A DNA stretch of 64,000 bases. It comes from Alkaliphilus metalliredigens QYMF. GTDB lineage: Bacteria > Bacillota > Clostridia > Peptostreptococcales > Natronincolaceae. A program made the position numbers and the translations under genes. The stretch spans positions 3,949,539-4,013,538 of the forward strand of contig NC_009633.1 of the NCBI RefSeq assembly GCF_000016985.1, in the 5' to 3' direction. Under the pieces are notes generated by a model. It was not told the origin of the DNA. It was given only the letters and a program-made list of their open reading frames with translations, and ran no database searches. Positions 19,101-28,676 of this stretch are shown here, piece by piece; within the stretch, counting starts at the first letter, position 1, and every line of letters begins with the position of its first letter.

Positions 19101-20662
19101 TTTCTTTTATCCTCCTTCAGGGCACTCATGTATTCTCTAATATCTCGTACTTGAGGCTTTAAATCCTGATATTTTGAAGGAGTAGTTATGTCAGCTTTAA
19201 AGTACTTCTTATTTAGTTGTCTGTTTTCTTCAAGTTTTAAGTACTGTATGGCATCCTTCAAGAGCCCTGCGCTAAACAATTTCCTTTCAATACAGTAGCT
19301 TAATGCCCTTTGAACAATTGATTTGTCTTGGTTTTTTACTGTATTCATTATTAGGGCAAATTGATCTTTAAAGTGTCTTGGCTTCTCTATTTTTAATACA
19401 TCAACAAATTCATTAGCCTTTTCAGTATGGTCTAAGCTTTTTAACACTTTGTTGTAGATTTCATGACTTGTACAGTGTTTACTCTCATTCCTATCATAGT
19501 GCTCTATTTTCACTAATTTTCCTTTATCCTGACTGATTTTATGTTCAATAATTAACTGTTCTGTATCTTGGTTCTTAATTTCCATGGTATCTTTCTTAAT
19601 AATTAATTTAACCTCTTTCCCTGGAGAATAGGTTCCCGTAGGGACTTGGTATCTATTTTGCTTGTAAAAAACTGTATTGTTTTTTCTAACGAGATAGGTT
19701 AAACTATTTGTATTAGTTGTGTTTACAAATAGAGTGGGTATTGGCTTTAAGTGTTCCTTTTCCAGGGCAAACACTTCTGCCGGTACCTTCTTTGTTGTTT
19801 CATGGACTTTTTTATTACCTCTTCTTTCTAACCATTTCAGCGAATCATCATTAAATGAGTCAATATCTACAAATGTTCTATTCTTTGCAAAATTATACTT
19901 GGCATATTTCACTACGGCTTCAATTTTCCCTTTACTCTGTGGGTCATAACCCCTGCAAAGGTACACTTTAAACTTAAGGGAATTAATATAGTTTTGAAAT
20001 CCTTCTGTGTATATGATATCTCCATGATTTTCTGATACCACTAGGACTCTGTCCTGGTCATAAACAACCTCCTTAGGCATTCCTCCAAAATATTCAAAGG
20101 CTTTATTATGGGCCTCAATGAATGTCTGGGTAGTAAAGGGCTTGTCTATCCAATAGATGTATTTATGTCTGGAATGGGATAAAACCATACCAAAGCAATA
20201 TACTTTGATTCTTGTTTTGTCAGGTTTATCTAGCCATATTTGGCCCAGGTCAACCTGTGCTTGATATCCCATAGGAAGCTCATCCACCTCCTCAAATTGC
20301 CTTGCTGAAACTACTTTAGGGAGCTTATGTTCTTCCCTTAAGTGATTGACATATAGTCGTAAAGTTCTATCCTTAAAGTCCAGCACATGATATTTTTCCT
20401 CTAGCCAATCATATATTTGAGCACTTGATAAATCCCTATGTTCTCTAATCCATGCTAAGACTTCGTCCTTATATTTGTCCACCTTCCTTTCTCTAGATTC
20501 AGTTCTTTGTCTTAAGCTTGCAAATTCATCTGGTGTCATATCCCAATATTTATGTACTGTTTTATAGTCGATCTCCAGCCTCCTTGCTACCTGTGATTTA
20601 TTCAGTCCTTTGGACTTGTATCCTTGGATTTCAGCAAACATATTCCACTCCTTCAATTTCAT
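19088..20662 (-). CDS. istA: IS21 transposase IstA
   Basis: This 524-residue transposase has an N-terminal helix-turn-helix ([21 protein letters not shown]) and an rve-type DDE integrase core. The catalytic residues are D in [12 protein letters not shown] in EVVYDQDRV and E in [13 protein letters not shown]. The C-terminal part is the family-specific DNA-binding tail. It starts 121 bases inside the element end and is followed by overlapping istB. Confidence 0.95.
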   Translation of the reverse strand: MKLKEWNMFAEIQGYKSKGLNKSQVARRLEIDYKTVHKYWDMTPDEFASLRQRTESRERKVDKYKDEVLAWIREHRDLSSAQIYDWLEEKYHVLDFKDRTLRLYVNHLREEHKLPKVVSARQFEEVDELPMGYQAQVDLGQIWLDKPDKTRIKVYCFGMVLSHSRHKYIYWIDKPFTTQTFIEAHNKAFEYFGGMPKEVVYDQDRVLVVSENHGDIIYTEGFQNYINSLKFKVYLCRGYDPQSKGKIEAVVKYAKYNFAKNRTFVDIDSFNDDSLKWLERRGNKKVHETTKKVPAEVFALEKEHLKPIPTLFVNTTNTNSLTYLVRKNNTVFYKQNRYQVPTGTYSPGKEVKLIIKKDTMEIKNQDTEQLIIEHKISQDKGKLVKIEHYDRNESKHCTSHEIYNKVLKSLDHTEKANEFVDVLKIEKPRHFKDQFALIMNTVKNQDKSIVQRALSYCIERKLFSAGLLKDAIQYLKLEENRQLNKKYFKADITTPSKYQDLKPQVRDIREYMSALKEDKRKWKN

Positions 20663-20783
20663 TCCTCCTCTGGTGTCACTAGCTAACTAATTCTACCAGA
20701 AGGGATATTATTATTGTAGTAAATTGGAAATTATTCTCCGTTTTTGTTTGCCAAAATCTCTCCCTTTTATTTTACCAGTTACA

Positions 20784-21218
20784 TCCTGTAGCAATCATAC
20801 CTGTAACGGTTCCCACTAATATCATAAATGGATAGGATGTATCTGCAGCCAACGTGATTGCTGTTAACTGTGTTTTATCACCAAGCTCACCTAAAAAGAA
20901 GGCTACAGCGACGGTAGCTATTGGTCCAAATTGAATTTTGGGTTCATCTTGGTCGTCATCAGACTTTAGTGTCCATAGTGCGAATCCTAAAAATGCAATT
21001 CCTGCTACCATCTGAATGGTGCTAATAGGAATCATTTGAGAAAGATAGCTTCCTATAAGCACTGCTAGACCGTGATTAAGAAAAGCTCCAATTCCGATTC
21101 CAATTAGAACCTTTCCAACGGAAAAACGCGTTGCAAAAGCCATTGCAAGAATTTGAGTCTTATCACCCATTTCTGCTATAAAAATCAACATAAATGCCTT
21201 TAGTATCTCTTGAATCAT
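20784..21218 (-). pseudogene. 5' part of the TMEM165/GDT1 (Mn exporter type) gene cut by IS21
   Basis: This encodes the first half of an UPF0016/GDT1 protein with both signature motifs, EMGDKTQ (residues about 12-18) and ELGDKTQ (about 110-116). It breaks at GMIATG, where IS21 DNA adds three residues and a stop. Bacterial members export Mn2+. I start at the ATG at 21218, which has AGGAGTGAGG just upstream, rather than the frame start at 21242. The gene is preceded by a Mn-type riboswitch, which supports the metal. With its 3' part at 18016-16616 the intact protein would have about 600 residues. Confidence 0.9.
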
Positions 21219-21340
21219 ATCCTCACTCCTTTTCTTTATCACAACATACTAACTGAATAAACCGTACTACTTCCTCTGACCAGGATTTATATGCTTCCAA
21301 CTGCTGTATACATAAAGACCTCCCAGATTAAATAAAAGAA

Positions 21341-21475
21341 GACTTTTAGATTATCAGACAATTCGCCCAATAATCTAAAAGTCTCGCTTCTTTAATATCA
21401 TTAAAGCAGATAAGACCAGGATCACTCCGGTATGTTGATCTTATCTTGGTTTCCCATAGCTACTCCCTTTTAGAA
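21341..21475 (-). ncRNA. yybP-ykoY Mn2+ riboswitch with expression-platform terminator
   Basis: Read on the minus strand, the leader has AAAAGGGAGTAGC (from 21475), then ATCAACATACCGGAG and the closing strand. These are the conserved pieces of the yybP-ykoY Mn-sensing aptamer. A 14-bp terminator stem follows (GACTTTTAGATTAT at 21383-21370 pairing with 21354-21341) and then a T-rich stretch. It lies 120 bases upstream of a GDT1-type exporter, a known class of target. Mn2+ binding is expected to prevent terminator formation and turn on export. Confidence 0.85.
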
Positions 21476-21555
21476 CTCATATTATTTTATCATTCCCCAA
21501 TATAATTATCAATAGAGTATCAAATTTATAATGTACTTAACTTAGGATTAACTTG

Positions 21556-21720
21556 TTATAATATCACCCCACAATTTTTAATTAGACTTACAATCTTCAT
21601 TATTTTCTTGTAGGCTTCCTTGGCAGTATTGGGGTAATCATTGAAATGAATAGTGGTGCGGATAGATAAAACATACTGCTCCGGTTGCTCTAATAAATTT
21701 ATTTTAGATATTATTGACAT
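21556..21720 (-). pseudogene. N-terminal fragment of a GyrI-like effector-binding protein
   Basis: A 54-codon frame reads MSIISKINLLEQPEQYVLSI, then RTTIHFNDYPNTAKEAYKKI, which matches the beginning of stand-alone GyrI-like domains (normally about 155 residues). It stops after about a third of the domain. I see no continuation, so it is a truncated remnant. Confidence 0.55.
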
Positions 21721-21941
21721 TTCAACGCCTCCAGTTTATTTCTTTCTTTTACCTCTTCGTATATCGACACATAGTTTAACATCCGTTACATAAAATCTAC
21801 TAAAATCTAACATTTAGAGATTTATTCCTTATTCAACGCAACCTGTTTCGTCATAAGACTACTTCAGTTTGATATGTTGCTCCAAAGGCTTAAATTCCTG
21901 CGTAACGAACAGTACATATCAGCATCATCTTGTTAGTGATG

Positions 21942-22160
21942 CTATGCTGATTTTCCATATCTTGAAAAATTTATTGACGCATTTTTGTCCCTATCAATCT
22001 CATTATTACATGATGGACAAATAAAAACTCTATCTTTAAGTTTTAAATCTTTCTTGATTTCGCCACAACATGAGCAAGTTTTACTTGAAGGATAAAACCT
22101 ATCCGCTTTTACAAATTCAATGCTATTAAATTTACTTTTATATTCTAAAATATATAGTTT
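21942..22160 (-). pseudogene. TnpB (IS200/IS605-type) C-terminal remnant
   Basis: About 70 codons encode the zinc-finger and last RuvC part of TnpB: FVKADRFYPSSKTCSCCG, then CPSCNNEIDRDKNASINF with the CxxC...CxxC zinc ligands and the catalytic D of DRDKNAS. Only the end of the gene survives; it is cut on its 5' side near the IS630 element. Just beyond the stop, AGCATCA and TGATGCT form a hairpin at about 21918-21942, like an IS605 right end. Confidence 0.8.
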
Positions 22161-22172
22161 GTAATAAATATT

Positions 22173-23255
22173 TTACATTTGCACACAAAGACGATCTATA
22201 ATCCTTGGAAGATCTTGATTAATAGAGCGGATAAATTTTCTTACAGCTATTTTTATTTTTCTAGTATCAGTATAGAAAACATTGTTTATTATCTCAGATT
22301 TTAACCATCCCCATAAGCCTTCAATAAGGTTAAGATTTGGGCTATAAGGTGGTAAGAATACTAATTCTAATTCTAATCTAGAGCGTTGTTCTTCTAGAAA
22401 TGGTTGAATCAGCTTAGCATGATGTATTCTAGCATTGTCTAAAATCATTACAATTTTACCAGTAGGATATATCTCTAGAATGTTTTTTAAAAAGCCTAAA
22501 AATATTTCTGCATCATATTTTTCTTCTTCTTGACAATAAATATGGCCTGTTTCATAGTTGAGTACACCTAAAAGCTTCACACCCTCACGTTTACCGTATG
22601 TAGGGATGATTGCTGCTTACCTTTTAAAAACCATGTCTTTTGAATGGCTTGGTAATCACGAATCATAGATTCATCCTGAAATAGAATATGGTCAATTTTT
22701 CCGTCAACTAGGTTTTTTTTAACCTCAAATTCTTGCTTAAAGGCTTCTTGCTTTTGGACATCAGCTTTTTCCAGTGTAATAGGTTCGTCTAGTATAACTG
22801 AGATCTAATCGATATAGCACTTCTGCCATCCCTCTTGGACTGTACTTTACATCAAATGTATTAATAACCCATTGACGAATGAGGGCAATAGTCCAGTTTT
22901 TTCTAGGTTCAAAGCCAACTTCATCTGGAGTCTTTGTGGTTACCACTTCTACTAGTTCTTCTTCTTGCACACTCGTAAGCATACGAGGAGCGCCAGGGCT
23001 ATATTTTAAGTTCAAACCCGAAATACCTTCTTTTTTATACTTTCTAATATAGGTACCCACAGTATGCTGACACAGATCAAGAGCATCTGCAATAGATTTA
23101 TTACTAGAGCCTTTTAGGTGATGAAGAATTACTATATACCGCCGATACATGCGTTTATCTTTTGAATTTCTTATAGCGTGCTTGATCGCTTCAATCTCAG
23201 AAATTTTGCTTTCGGTACCAAGAACATCATCATTTTTAAGCATTTTAACCACCAT
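22173..23255 (-). pseudogene. IS630-family transposase with two frame breaks
   Basis: Three frames make one IS630 transposase. The first (23255-22761) is a helix-turn-helix N-terminus. The second (about 22770-22610) has KADVQKQEAF and the first catalytic Asp in FQDES. The third (about 22610-22173) has the second Asp in MILDNARIHH and Glu in NLIEGLWGWLK. The first shift lies at an A5 run (GGAAAAAGC) and could be the programmed frameshift common in this family. The second, near 22608, is not at a slippery site and probably inactivates the gene. I could not define inverted ends. Confidence 0.8.
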
Positions 23256-23501
23256 CCTATTTAAAGTATTATAGTTTACATAATACCACGGAACAATTTG
23301 AATTAGCGGTGGTTATTTTTACCGTGTAATAAGTTTACTGCAAATTATATATTAGCAAATATAGTTTTCTTAAATTTAGATATGAATTCTGCGTCTATTG
23401 TTATTCTTCAAGCAATTTATATGACTAGTGGAGGTCTTTTGATAAATTATATAATCAACCATAGATCCTAAAATACGGACTCTAATTACAATCACCCTAA
23501 A

Positions 23502-23744
23502 TTGCAAATTCCTGTTTGGTCAATTATTCTAGCTGTAATTTTAATTAGCGACGTTTATAAATTAAATTATTTTATAGATTTTTGTCGAAGACTCTCGGCA
23601 ATACTCTCTCCCAATAATCCCGAAGCGGTCTTCAAGGTCTTTCGTTCCGTCGGCTTCTATACTTTGCCCTTTATCTTTATTTCGATAATGGCAGTATCAT
23701 ACACTGCAGCCAAGCTTGTTGCCATTAGGAGTACAGAAACATAA
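23502..23744 (+). pseudogene. C-terminal fragment of an unidentified membrane protein
   Basis: An 80-codon frame contains two hydrophobic segments (VWSIILAVILISDVY and YTLPFIFISIMAVSYTAA). In another frame just upstream, 23371-23465 reads as a hydrophobic stretch (SIVILQAIYMTSGGLLINYI), so the original gene seems to run from near the IS630 edge. No ribosome site precedes it. I do not recognise the family; it is probably a gene broken by the IS630 insertion. Confidence 0.35.
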
Positions 23745-23770
23745 AAGGGGCTGTGGGGAAATAGCCCCAA

Positions 23771-23820
23771 ACACAGAGGTACGGCAGGCTATTATTATGC
23801 AGCCTGCCGTACCTTTGTGT
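23771..23820. terminator. Strong hairpin between the membrane fragment and the flavoprotein gene
   Basis: A 20-bp stem (ACACAGAGGTACGGCAGGCT pairing with 23801-23820, one mismatch) has a 10-base loop. A second smaller GGGGCT/AGCCCC stem lies at about 23744-23766. The plus strand after the stem is T-rich. It lies 34 bases past the stop codon of the minus-strand flavoprotein gene and can serve both directions. Confidence 0.7.
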
Positions 23821-23853
23821 TTTCCTCCTTTGTGTTTTGTGTTTTTTTATTTG

Positions 23854-26118
23854 CTATTTTAATGCTGCTTTTCCAGCTTCTATTCCACCGATTCGACCTG
23901 AGTTAAATCCCCATCCTAGTGCTACACCATCTAATTTAGGATAAGCAACTCCATCTAGAACCGAACCTATAGACTCTACCCCGACTGCATATAATCCTGT
24001 GATTGGTCTTCCATCAGCTGTTAATGCCTGCATATTTTCGTCTACTCTTACACCACCTAAAGAACTATAGGCTAAAGGAACAGCCTTGATTGCATAATAT
24101 GGTCCTTCATTACCAAGATGATTCATATATTGAACTGGCTTATTGAAGTAGCTATCTCTACCTTCCTCAGCCATTTTATTATATCTTTCAACATTTCTTA
24201 CAAAGGTTGCAGGATCCATGCCTGTTACTTCTGCTAGTTCTTCAAGTGTATCCCCTTTATAAGCAATTTCGATCTCCTCTCCTGCTGCTAATACTGCTTC
24301 GATATTCTCCATCTTATAGTCAGGCTCAAGTGGTTGTAGAAAGAAGTTAGCTCCAGGAGGAACTGTATCCATACCTATTCCTGCTAAACCTTCTGCTTTT
24401 AATACTTCTACTTGTTGTTGAGATACTATTGTGAAGTTATGACTACCATTTGCTAAAACAAAGTTTGTGCTGGAGTTCATGGAGCCTGCCTTTGCATTTT
24501 CATCCATAAAGCGCTCTCCCCTTTGATTTACCTTTAAAAGACTAGGAGTGATAGAAAGTGTGTAAGGGATAGAAGTATCATAGATATCAAAACCGCCTAC
24601 TCTTCTTCTGCCAGCAACATCTGTTAAGTGGGCAGCCACACCACCTACATTCCATTCAACTGCCCCTGCCTCCAATGCCATTTCGAAACCTTCTCCAATA
24701 TTTTGAGCTAAGCCAAATATTTCATAGGAGTAACCATTATTGTATTGTTCCATCAAATCTTTATTTCCAAGCATTCCACCCGTTGCTATAATAACCGATT
24801 TAGCATTTACTGTAACCTTTGTCCCATCATATTTTTCAGCTATTACACCGACAACAGCACCATGGCTATCTACAATTAGTGACTTGCCTGTAGTTTCATA
24901 AAGCACCATATCTACATCCGATATAAGCTGTTCAAATGAATCTGCCACTCCCATACTACCTAAGGAATCATCTACATAATCTACTATCCAATGCTGCGAC
25001 CATGGGCTTAACCCCCAGTTAAATCCGCCTCTTTCTGCTAACCAATCTACTGTACTACCAGTAGTTTGTAAGAATCTTCTAAGCGTTCCTCCATTTACAT
25101 ACCAATGATTTTGTGCCATCCATTCTTCAAAGAGTTCGTCTTCATCCATTATGTCTACATTATTTTCTAATTGAATGCTTGCACCTAAAGTCATTGGTTG
25201 ACTTGATAGAGATCCAGTACCCCCAACACGACCTGATTTTTCTATTAATATTACACTTGCCCCTTCATCCTTTGCAGATGCAACTGCTGATGTACCTGAT
25301 GTTCCGCCACCAATTATTACTACATCAGCTTCGTAAACCTCTTCTGCCGTGTTTTTTTCTATAGGACGATTAAGGGCGGCAGGGTTTCCTCCAGCCTGTA
25401 CAATGGCATCCCTTACTGCCATCATAAAACCACTACTTGATACTGTGGCACCTGAAATAACATCCACAGCTAAAGATTGTGATTCCACAATTCTATCTGG
25501 CAATCGATCCGTAACCGTTTTTAATATTTGCGGTGTATCTCTTAACATAGCTACAGGATATTTAGCAGCCCAAAACTCTCTATCAATCATTTCATTTTCT
25601 TGCGGAATGTTATCTGTCAGCTCAATAGAAATGATTTCATTTTCAGACACCTCAACTGTTACTTCAAGTGTTCCAGCATAACCCTGTGCTTGTCCCACAT
25701 ATGTCCCAGGTGTCATCATCAGCTCTGGTAATTCTGCAGTCGCTTCACCTCTAGATTGTGCTATGGCAGATTGAGCCGCCTCTTTAATTGCTTTACTTGT
25801 CACTGTGGCACCTGAAATTGCTTCTACATCAGCTGAATTAGTTTCTAATATCGCTTCTGGAAGTTTTTCTAGTGCATTCGTACCTATTCCAGTTGTTTCA
25901 TTATCTCCAATAGCAATAACTGAAATCATTTTATCTTCATCAAAGGTGATAGTTACTTCTACTTCTCCACCATATCCCCTAGCTACACCAGTGAAGGTAG
26001 CTTCTCTGGTAGATCCTGTTTCTTTCGACGTTCCTGTCTCTTGACTACATCCAACCAACATAGATACCATCATAATTGTAATCAAGAAGAATACCACTTG
26101 TTTTTGCATTTGTTTCAT
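23854..26118 (-). CDS. Secreted lipoprotein flavoenzyme: two FMN-binding domains plus FAD-dependent reductase
   Basis: This extracytoplasmic flavoprotein starts with a signal peptide and lipobox (MLVGCSQ). Two tandem FMN-binding domains follow, each with an ApbE-type flavinylation motif (SGATVTS near residue 105, SGATVSS near 225). A fumarate-reductase/flavocytochrome-c FAD domain follows, with VVIIGGGTSG near residue 270 and the C-terminal GLYAVGVE...GG. In anaerobes such proteins take electrons from membrane carriers and reduce organic acceptors outside the cell. The acceptor is unknown. I start at the ATG at 26118, 10 bases after AAGGGGG; the open frame begins 27 bases earlier. A TetR gene lies upstream. 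Confidence 0.9.
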   Translation of the reverse strand: MKQMQKQVVFFLITIMMVSMLVGCSQETGTSKETGSTREATFTGVARGYGGEVEVTITFDEDKMISVIAIGDNETTGIGTNALEKLPEAILETNSADVEAISGATVTSKAIKEAAQSAIAQSRGEATAELPELMMTPGTYVGQAQGYAGTLEVTVEVSENEIISIELTDNIPQENEMIDREFWAAKYPVAMLRDTPQILKTVTDRLPDRIVESQSLAVDVISGATVSSSGFMMAVRDAIVQAGGNPAALNRPIEKNTAEEVYEADVVIIGGGTSGTSAVASAKDEGASVILIEKSGRVGGTGSLSSQPMTLGASIQLENNVDIMDEDELFEEWMAQNHWYVNGGTLRRFLQTTGSTVDWLAERGGFNWGLSPWSQHWIVDYVDDSLGSMGVADSFEQLISDVDMVLYETTGKSLIVDSHGAVVGVIAEKYDGTKVTVNAKSVIIATGGMLGNKDLMEQYNNGYSYEIFGLAQNIGEGFEMALEAGAVEWNVGGVAAHLTDVAGRRRVGGFDIYDTSIPYTLSITPSLLKVNQRGERFMDENAKAGSMNSSTNFVLANGSHNFTIVSQQQVEVLKAEGLAGIGMDTVPPGANFFLQPLEPDYKMENIEAVLAAGEEIEIAYKGDTLEELAEVTGMDPATFVRNVERYNKMAEEGRDSYFNKPVQYMNHLGNEGPYYAIKAVPLAYSSLGGVRVDENMQALTADGRPITGLYAVGVESIGSVLDGVAYPKLDGVALGWGFNSGRIGGIEAGKAALK

Positions 26119-26152
26119 TCGTATTTTCCCCCTTATGTAATTCACCTGTTTT

Positions 26153-26218
26153 GGTGACTTCGGTTCAGTGACCTTCGGTCGTTAATAAAATATTAAACTG
26201 TAGTTAAGGTTTTGTCAA
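26153..26218 (-). promoter_or_regulatory. Promoter and downstream operator of the flavoprotein gene
   Basis: On the minus strand TTGACA (26218-26213) and TAATAT (26195-26190) are 17 bases apart. Just downstream, at 26183-26153, lie two related half-palindromes, GACCGAAGGTC and AACCGAAGTCAC. The arrangement fits a TetR-type roadblock operator for the adjacent regulator at 26278-26868. Confidence 0.7.
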
Positions 26219-26277
26219 TAATCTAAAGAAGTTTTTTACAAATAAAAAAGGACTCTCCTTTTTAGAGACTCCTGCTT

Positions 26278-26868
26278 TTATATCATTGTCTTTATTATGT
26301 GGGATAAAGCATTACATCCTTCCTTGGTGACATCATAATTATTGTCTTCAATAGCCCACATGGCTAGAACACCTAATACGGTGGCTTGCCATAGATTAAA
26401 AAACTCCTTATTATCTATATTTTTTGTAAATTCCCCACTATTCCTACCTCGATCTAGTAGATAAAATAGATATTCTTTTTGTATATTCAAACCTACTTTT
26501 TCCCCAGACATTGATTCAGATATTAACATCTGTAAATAATTTTTAGAAAAAGCATACCCATCCTCTTTGACAAGCTCCATATAAGAATAAACATATTGCA
26601 AGTAAAGTTCTTTTGCAGATTTAGTTTCATCATAGGAAAACATTGTTGATAGCTTCTCATTTAATTGTATAGCTAATCGATAAAGTATATCTGTTTTGCT
26701 ATCAAAATAGTTATAAAAAGTCCCCTTTGCACATCCACAAGCATCACATATTTGGCTTATTGTCACTTTGTGATAACCATGCCTTTTCACCAACTCTAAG
26801 GACATGTCCAGAAGCTTATGATAGGTTTGCTCTGCTTGTATATCACGTTTTGTTTGTTTTTTACTCAT
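26278..26868 (-). CDS. TetR-family regulator next to the FMN/FAD lipoprotein
   Basis: This protein of about 196 residues has the TetR helix-turn-helix VTISQICDACGCAKGTFYNYFDSKTDILY near residues 32-60, then a helical ligand domain. I start at the ATG at 26868, which has AAAAGGAG 8 bases upstream; the open frame extends to 26907. It lies upstream of the flavoprotein on the same strand and ends about 60 bases from the promoter with the paired operator, which it probably represses. Confidence 0.88.
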   Translation of the reverse strand: MSKKQTKRDIQAEQTYHKLLDMSLELVKRHGYHKVTISQICDACGCAKGTFYNYFDSKTDILYRLAIQLNEKLSTMFSYDETKSAKELYLQYVYSYMELVKEDGYAFSKNYLQMLISESMSGEKVGLNIQKEYLFYLLDRGRNSGEFTKNIDNKEFFNLWQATVLGVLAMWAIEDNNYDVTKEGCNALSHIIKTMI

Positions 26869-27071
26869 TGCACTGACTCCTTTTATATTATTCCTGCTAA
26901 TTTCCACCGTCTAAAATGCTATCCTGATTTTAACACAAAACCATAATATTTGAAAGATCAGATATCAAGTAGCAAGGGGACGTATATTAGTATTTAAAAA
27001 TTTTAACAAAAACGATCCCCATGAGGTAAGCCTCTCAACCGTCATAAATTCCCTGTCAGTTACTTGTTTCC

Positions 27072-27538
27072 TTAGGGGATGGGGATATCCAAGTCATCCT
27101 CATAGTCTGAGTAATGCGTTAAGATTTTATCTGCAATCCCTTTGATTTCCGTATCATAGATAAGTTTCTCAATTGGATCCTGACCGTCATACTCATAATT
27201 TGGAAACATAATCTGCTGGCGGATGGACAGGGCATTGATATAATCCTATGGATTGGAAGAAGTCTTTGGCGACGACATAATGATAGCTAAATTACTTTCA
27301 ACATCAAAACTGGTTTGGTCTTGCAGCAGCTTGTTTCCGCCATCTGTGAAGATAGTATCATTGCCGTTCTCATGCTCATTAAATATTATACTCTGATTAT
27401 AGGAGTAGTTTGTTTCAACCATCGCCGCCATTTCCGAATAATCCTCTTTAGGAATTTTGTAATACCTGTATTCATCTTGATACAAAGTCATTACAAAGGT
27501 AGGCTCATATTTAAAACAGTAAGAAATAATTCACTCAT
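27072..27538 (-). pseudogene. Degraded gene starting like a BlaR1/MecR1 membrane peptidase
   Basis: A strong AAGGAGG ribosome site precedes an ATG at 27538 and the peptide MSELFLTVLNMSL, the typical first residues of M56 BlaR1-type proteins. The frame breaks within 15 codons. It continues as a soluble segment (MTLYQDEYRYYKIPKEDYSE) that is open to 27072 except for one TAG at about 27244. The membrane and HExxH parts are missing. It is a deletion remnant; the identity of the soluble part is unknown. Confidence 0.45.
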
Positions 27539-27781
27539 TGCTACACCTCCTTGGTCTATGCGGTATAGACTTCACATTGTAAATCTATCCTTAATAGACC
27601 CAATTATCAATGAGTATTTATAAAAATTATAATTATTAATCGTAGAGTACAAAAACCGCCAACCAAGAGAATTCACCTCATGATTGACGGTCGGTTAGCA
27701 CTGTTATTTTTCCACAGACACAGAGGAGACCTCTGAAAAAGTGGTCTGTCCCGTTGTCTGCTTTGTCTGCTTCATTAAACT

Positions 27782-28384
27782 TTAGTCGCAGTAATACTTT
27801 TCAATACCTGATAGTAGAACTCTAATGAGATTTTTAATTTCTCTTTCGCTATAATCCTTCAACATATTAACTTGTATCGCATTAAAAAGGCCAAAATAAA
27901 CGAGATAAATTAAGTCTACTATCTGTTTTGGGTCAGTTGTCCTTCTGATTTCTCCCTTTTCAATTAAACGTATGACATAGTCCATCTTTTGCTGATAAAT
28001 ATCTTCAATCAGGTTGTTTTGGAGTTTTTTAATAGGAGATAATTCTTCTATTGTATCGATTCCAAAAAAGAAATTAAGGCCGTATTTGGTATGTCTTTTG
28101 CCACAGTCATAGATTACAGCTTCAATAAAACTGATGATATGCAAATCTTGTGCAATGATTTTTGCATGGGTTTGCCGTAAATCTATCTCGTAGTAATTAA
28201 AGGCTGCTTTATATAAACCAAACTTATCCTTAAAATGATAATAAATAGGACCACGCGAAATACCAAGGGCATTTGTTATGTCTGTAAGATTAGTGGCAGC
28301 ATATCCCTTGATGGAAAATATCTCAAGGGATTTTTGAATTAAAATATTCTCCATATCTTTTTCTTTTGTATCTATTGGCATCAT
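27782..28384 (-). CDS. TetR-family regulator divergent from the FAD lipoprotein
   Basis: This 200-residue protein has the TetR motif TNLTDITNALGISRGPIYYHFKDKFGLYKAA near residues 25-56. It is divergent from the flavoprotein gene at 28677, with 292 bases between, which is the usual arrangement for a local repressor. The intergenic space includes a TTAACA...TGTTAA inverted repeat near 28434 that might be its site; the evidence for that is weak. Confidence 0.85.
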   Translation of the reverse strand: MMPIDTKEKDMENILIQKSLEIFSIKGYAATNLTDITNALGISRGPIYYHFKDKFGLYKAAFNYYEIDLRQTHAKIIAQDLHIISFIEAVIYDCGKRHTKYGLNFFFGIDTIEELSPIKKLQNNLIEDIYQQKMDYVIRLIEKGEIRRTTDPKQIVDLIYLVYFGLFNAIQVNMLKDYSEREIKNLIRVLLSGIEKYYCD

Positions 28385-28599
28385 ATATGAACCGTCCTTA
28401 CATATGTTTTTTTCATTTTAGCATATTTAATTGGTTAACACAATTGATATCTTGTTAATAAAAAACAGAGAATTTATGCATCTATGCATGTTTAAGTATT
28501 TTATGATGCTAAAATAAATCTAAATGCTAAAACAATTACAAATACTAAATTACATTATAAATACGTTTGAAAAAAATTAGTTATTGTTAAAAAAATATC

Positions 28600-28628
28600 T
28601 TGTACTATCCTTTTTTAGGAGATATAAT
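28600..28628 (+). promoter_or_regulatory. Promoter of the FAD lipoprotein gene
   Basis: TTGTAC (28600-28605) and TATAAT (28623-28628) are 17 bases apart and read toward the ATG at 28677, which has a GGGGG ribosome site 8 bases upstream. Confidence 0.75.
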
Positions 28629-28676
28629 AAACTCGTATTATACATGAACGCATAATATTTTCAAGGGGGAATACAA

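Larger units (their letters stand above)
18022..20783 (-). mobile_element. Complete IS21-family insertion sequence
   Basis: This 2762-bp element is bounded by inverted ends TGTAACTGG(C/T)AA. It is flanked by a 5-bp target duplication, TCCTG at 18017-18021 and again at 20784-20788 on the plus strand. It carries istA, istB and a small third ORF in one orientation. Both transposase genes are open and keep their catalytic motifs, so the insertion looks recent and the element may still be active. Confidence 0.92.

Noticed and set aside
22140-23350. Terminal inverted repeats for the IS630 element
   Set aside because: The A/T-rich strings on the two sides (GTTTGTAATAA and AATAAGTTTAC) do not align as inverted repeats, so I did not set element borders.
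25113-26044. Several plus-strand frames of 80-110 codons opposite the FMN/FAD lipoprotein
   Set aside because: They overlap a strongly supported gene throughout and show no family motifs.
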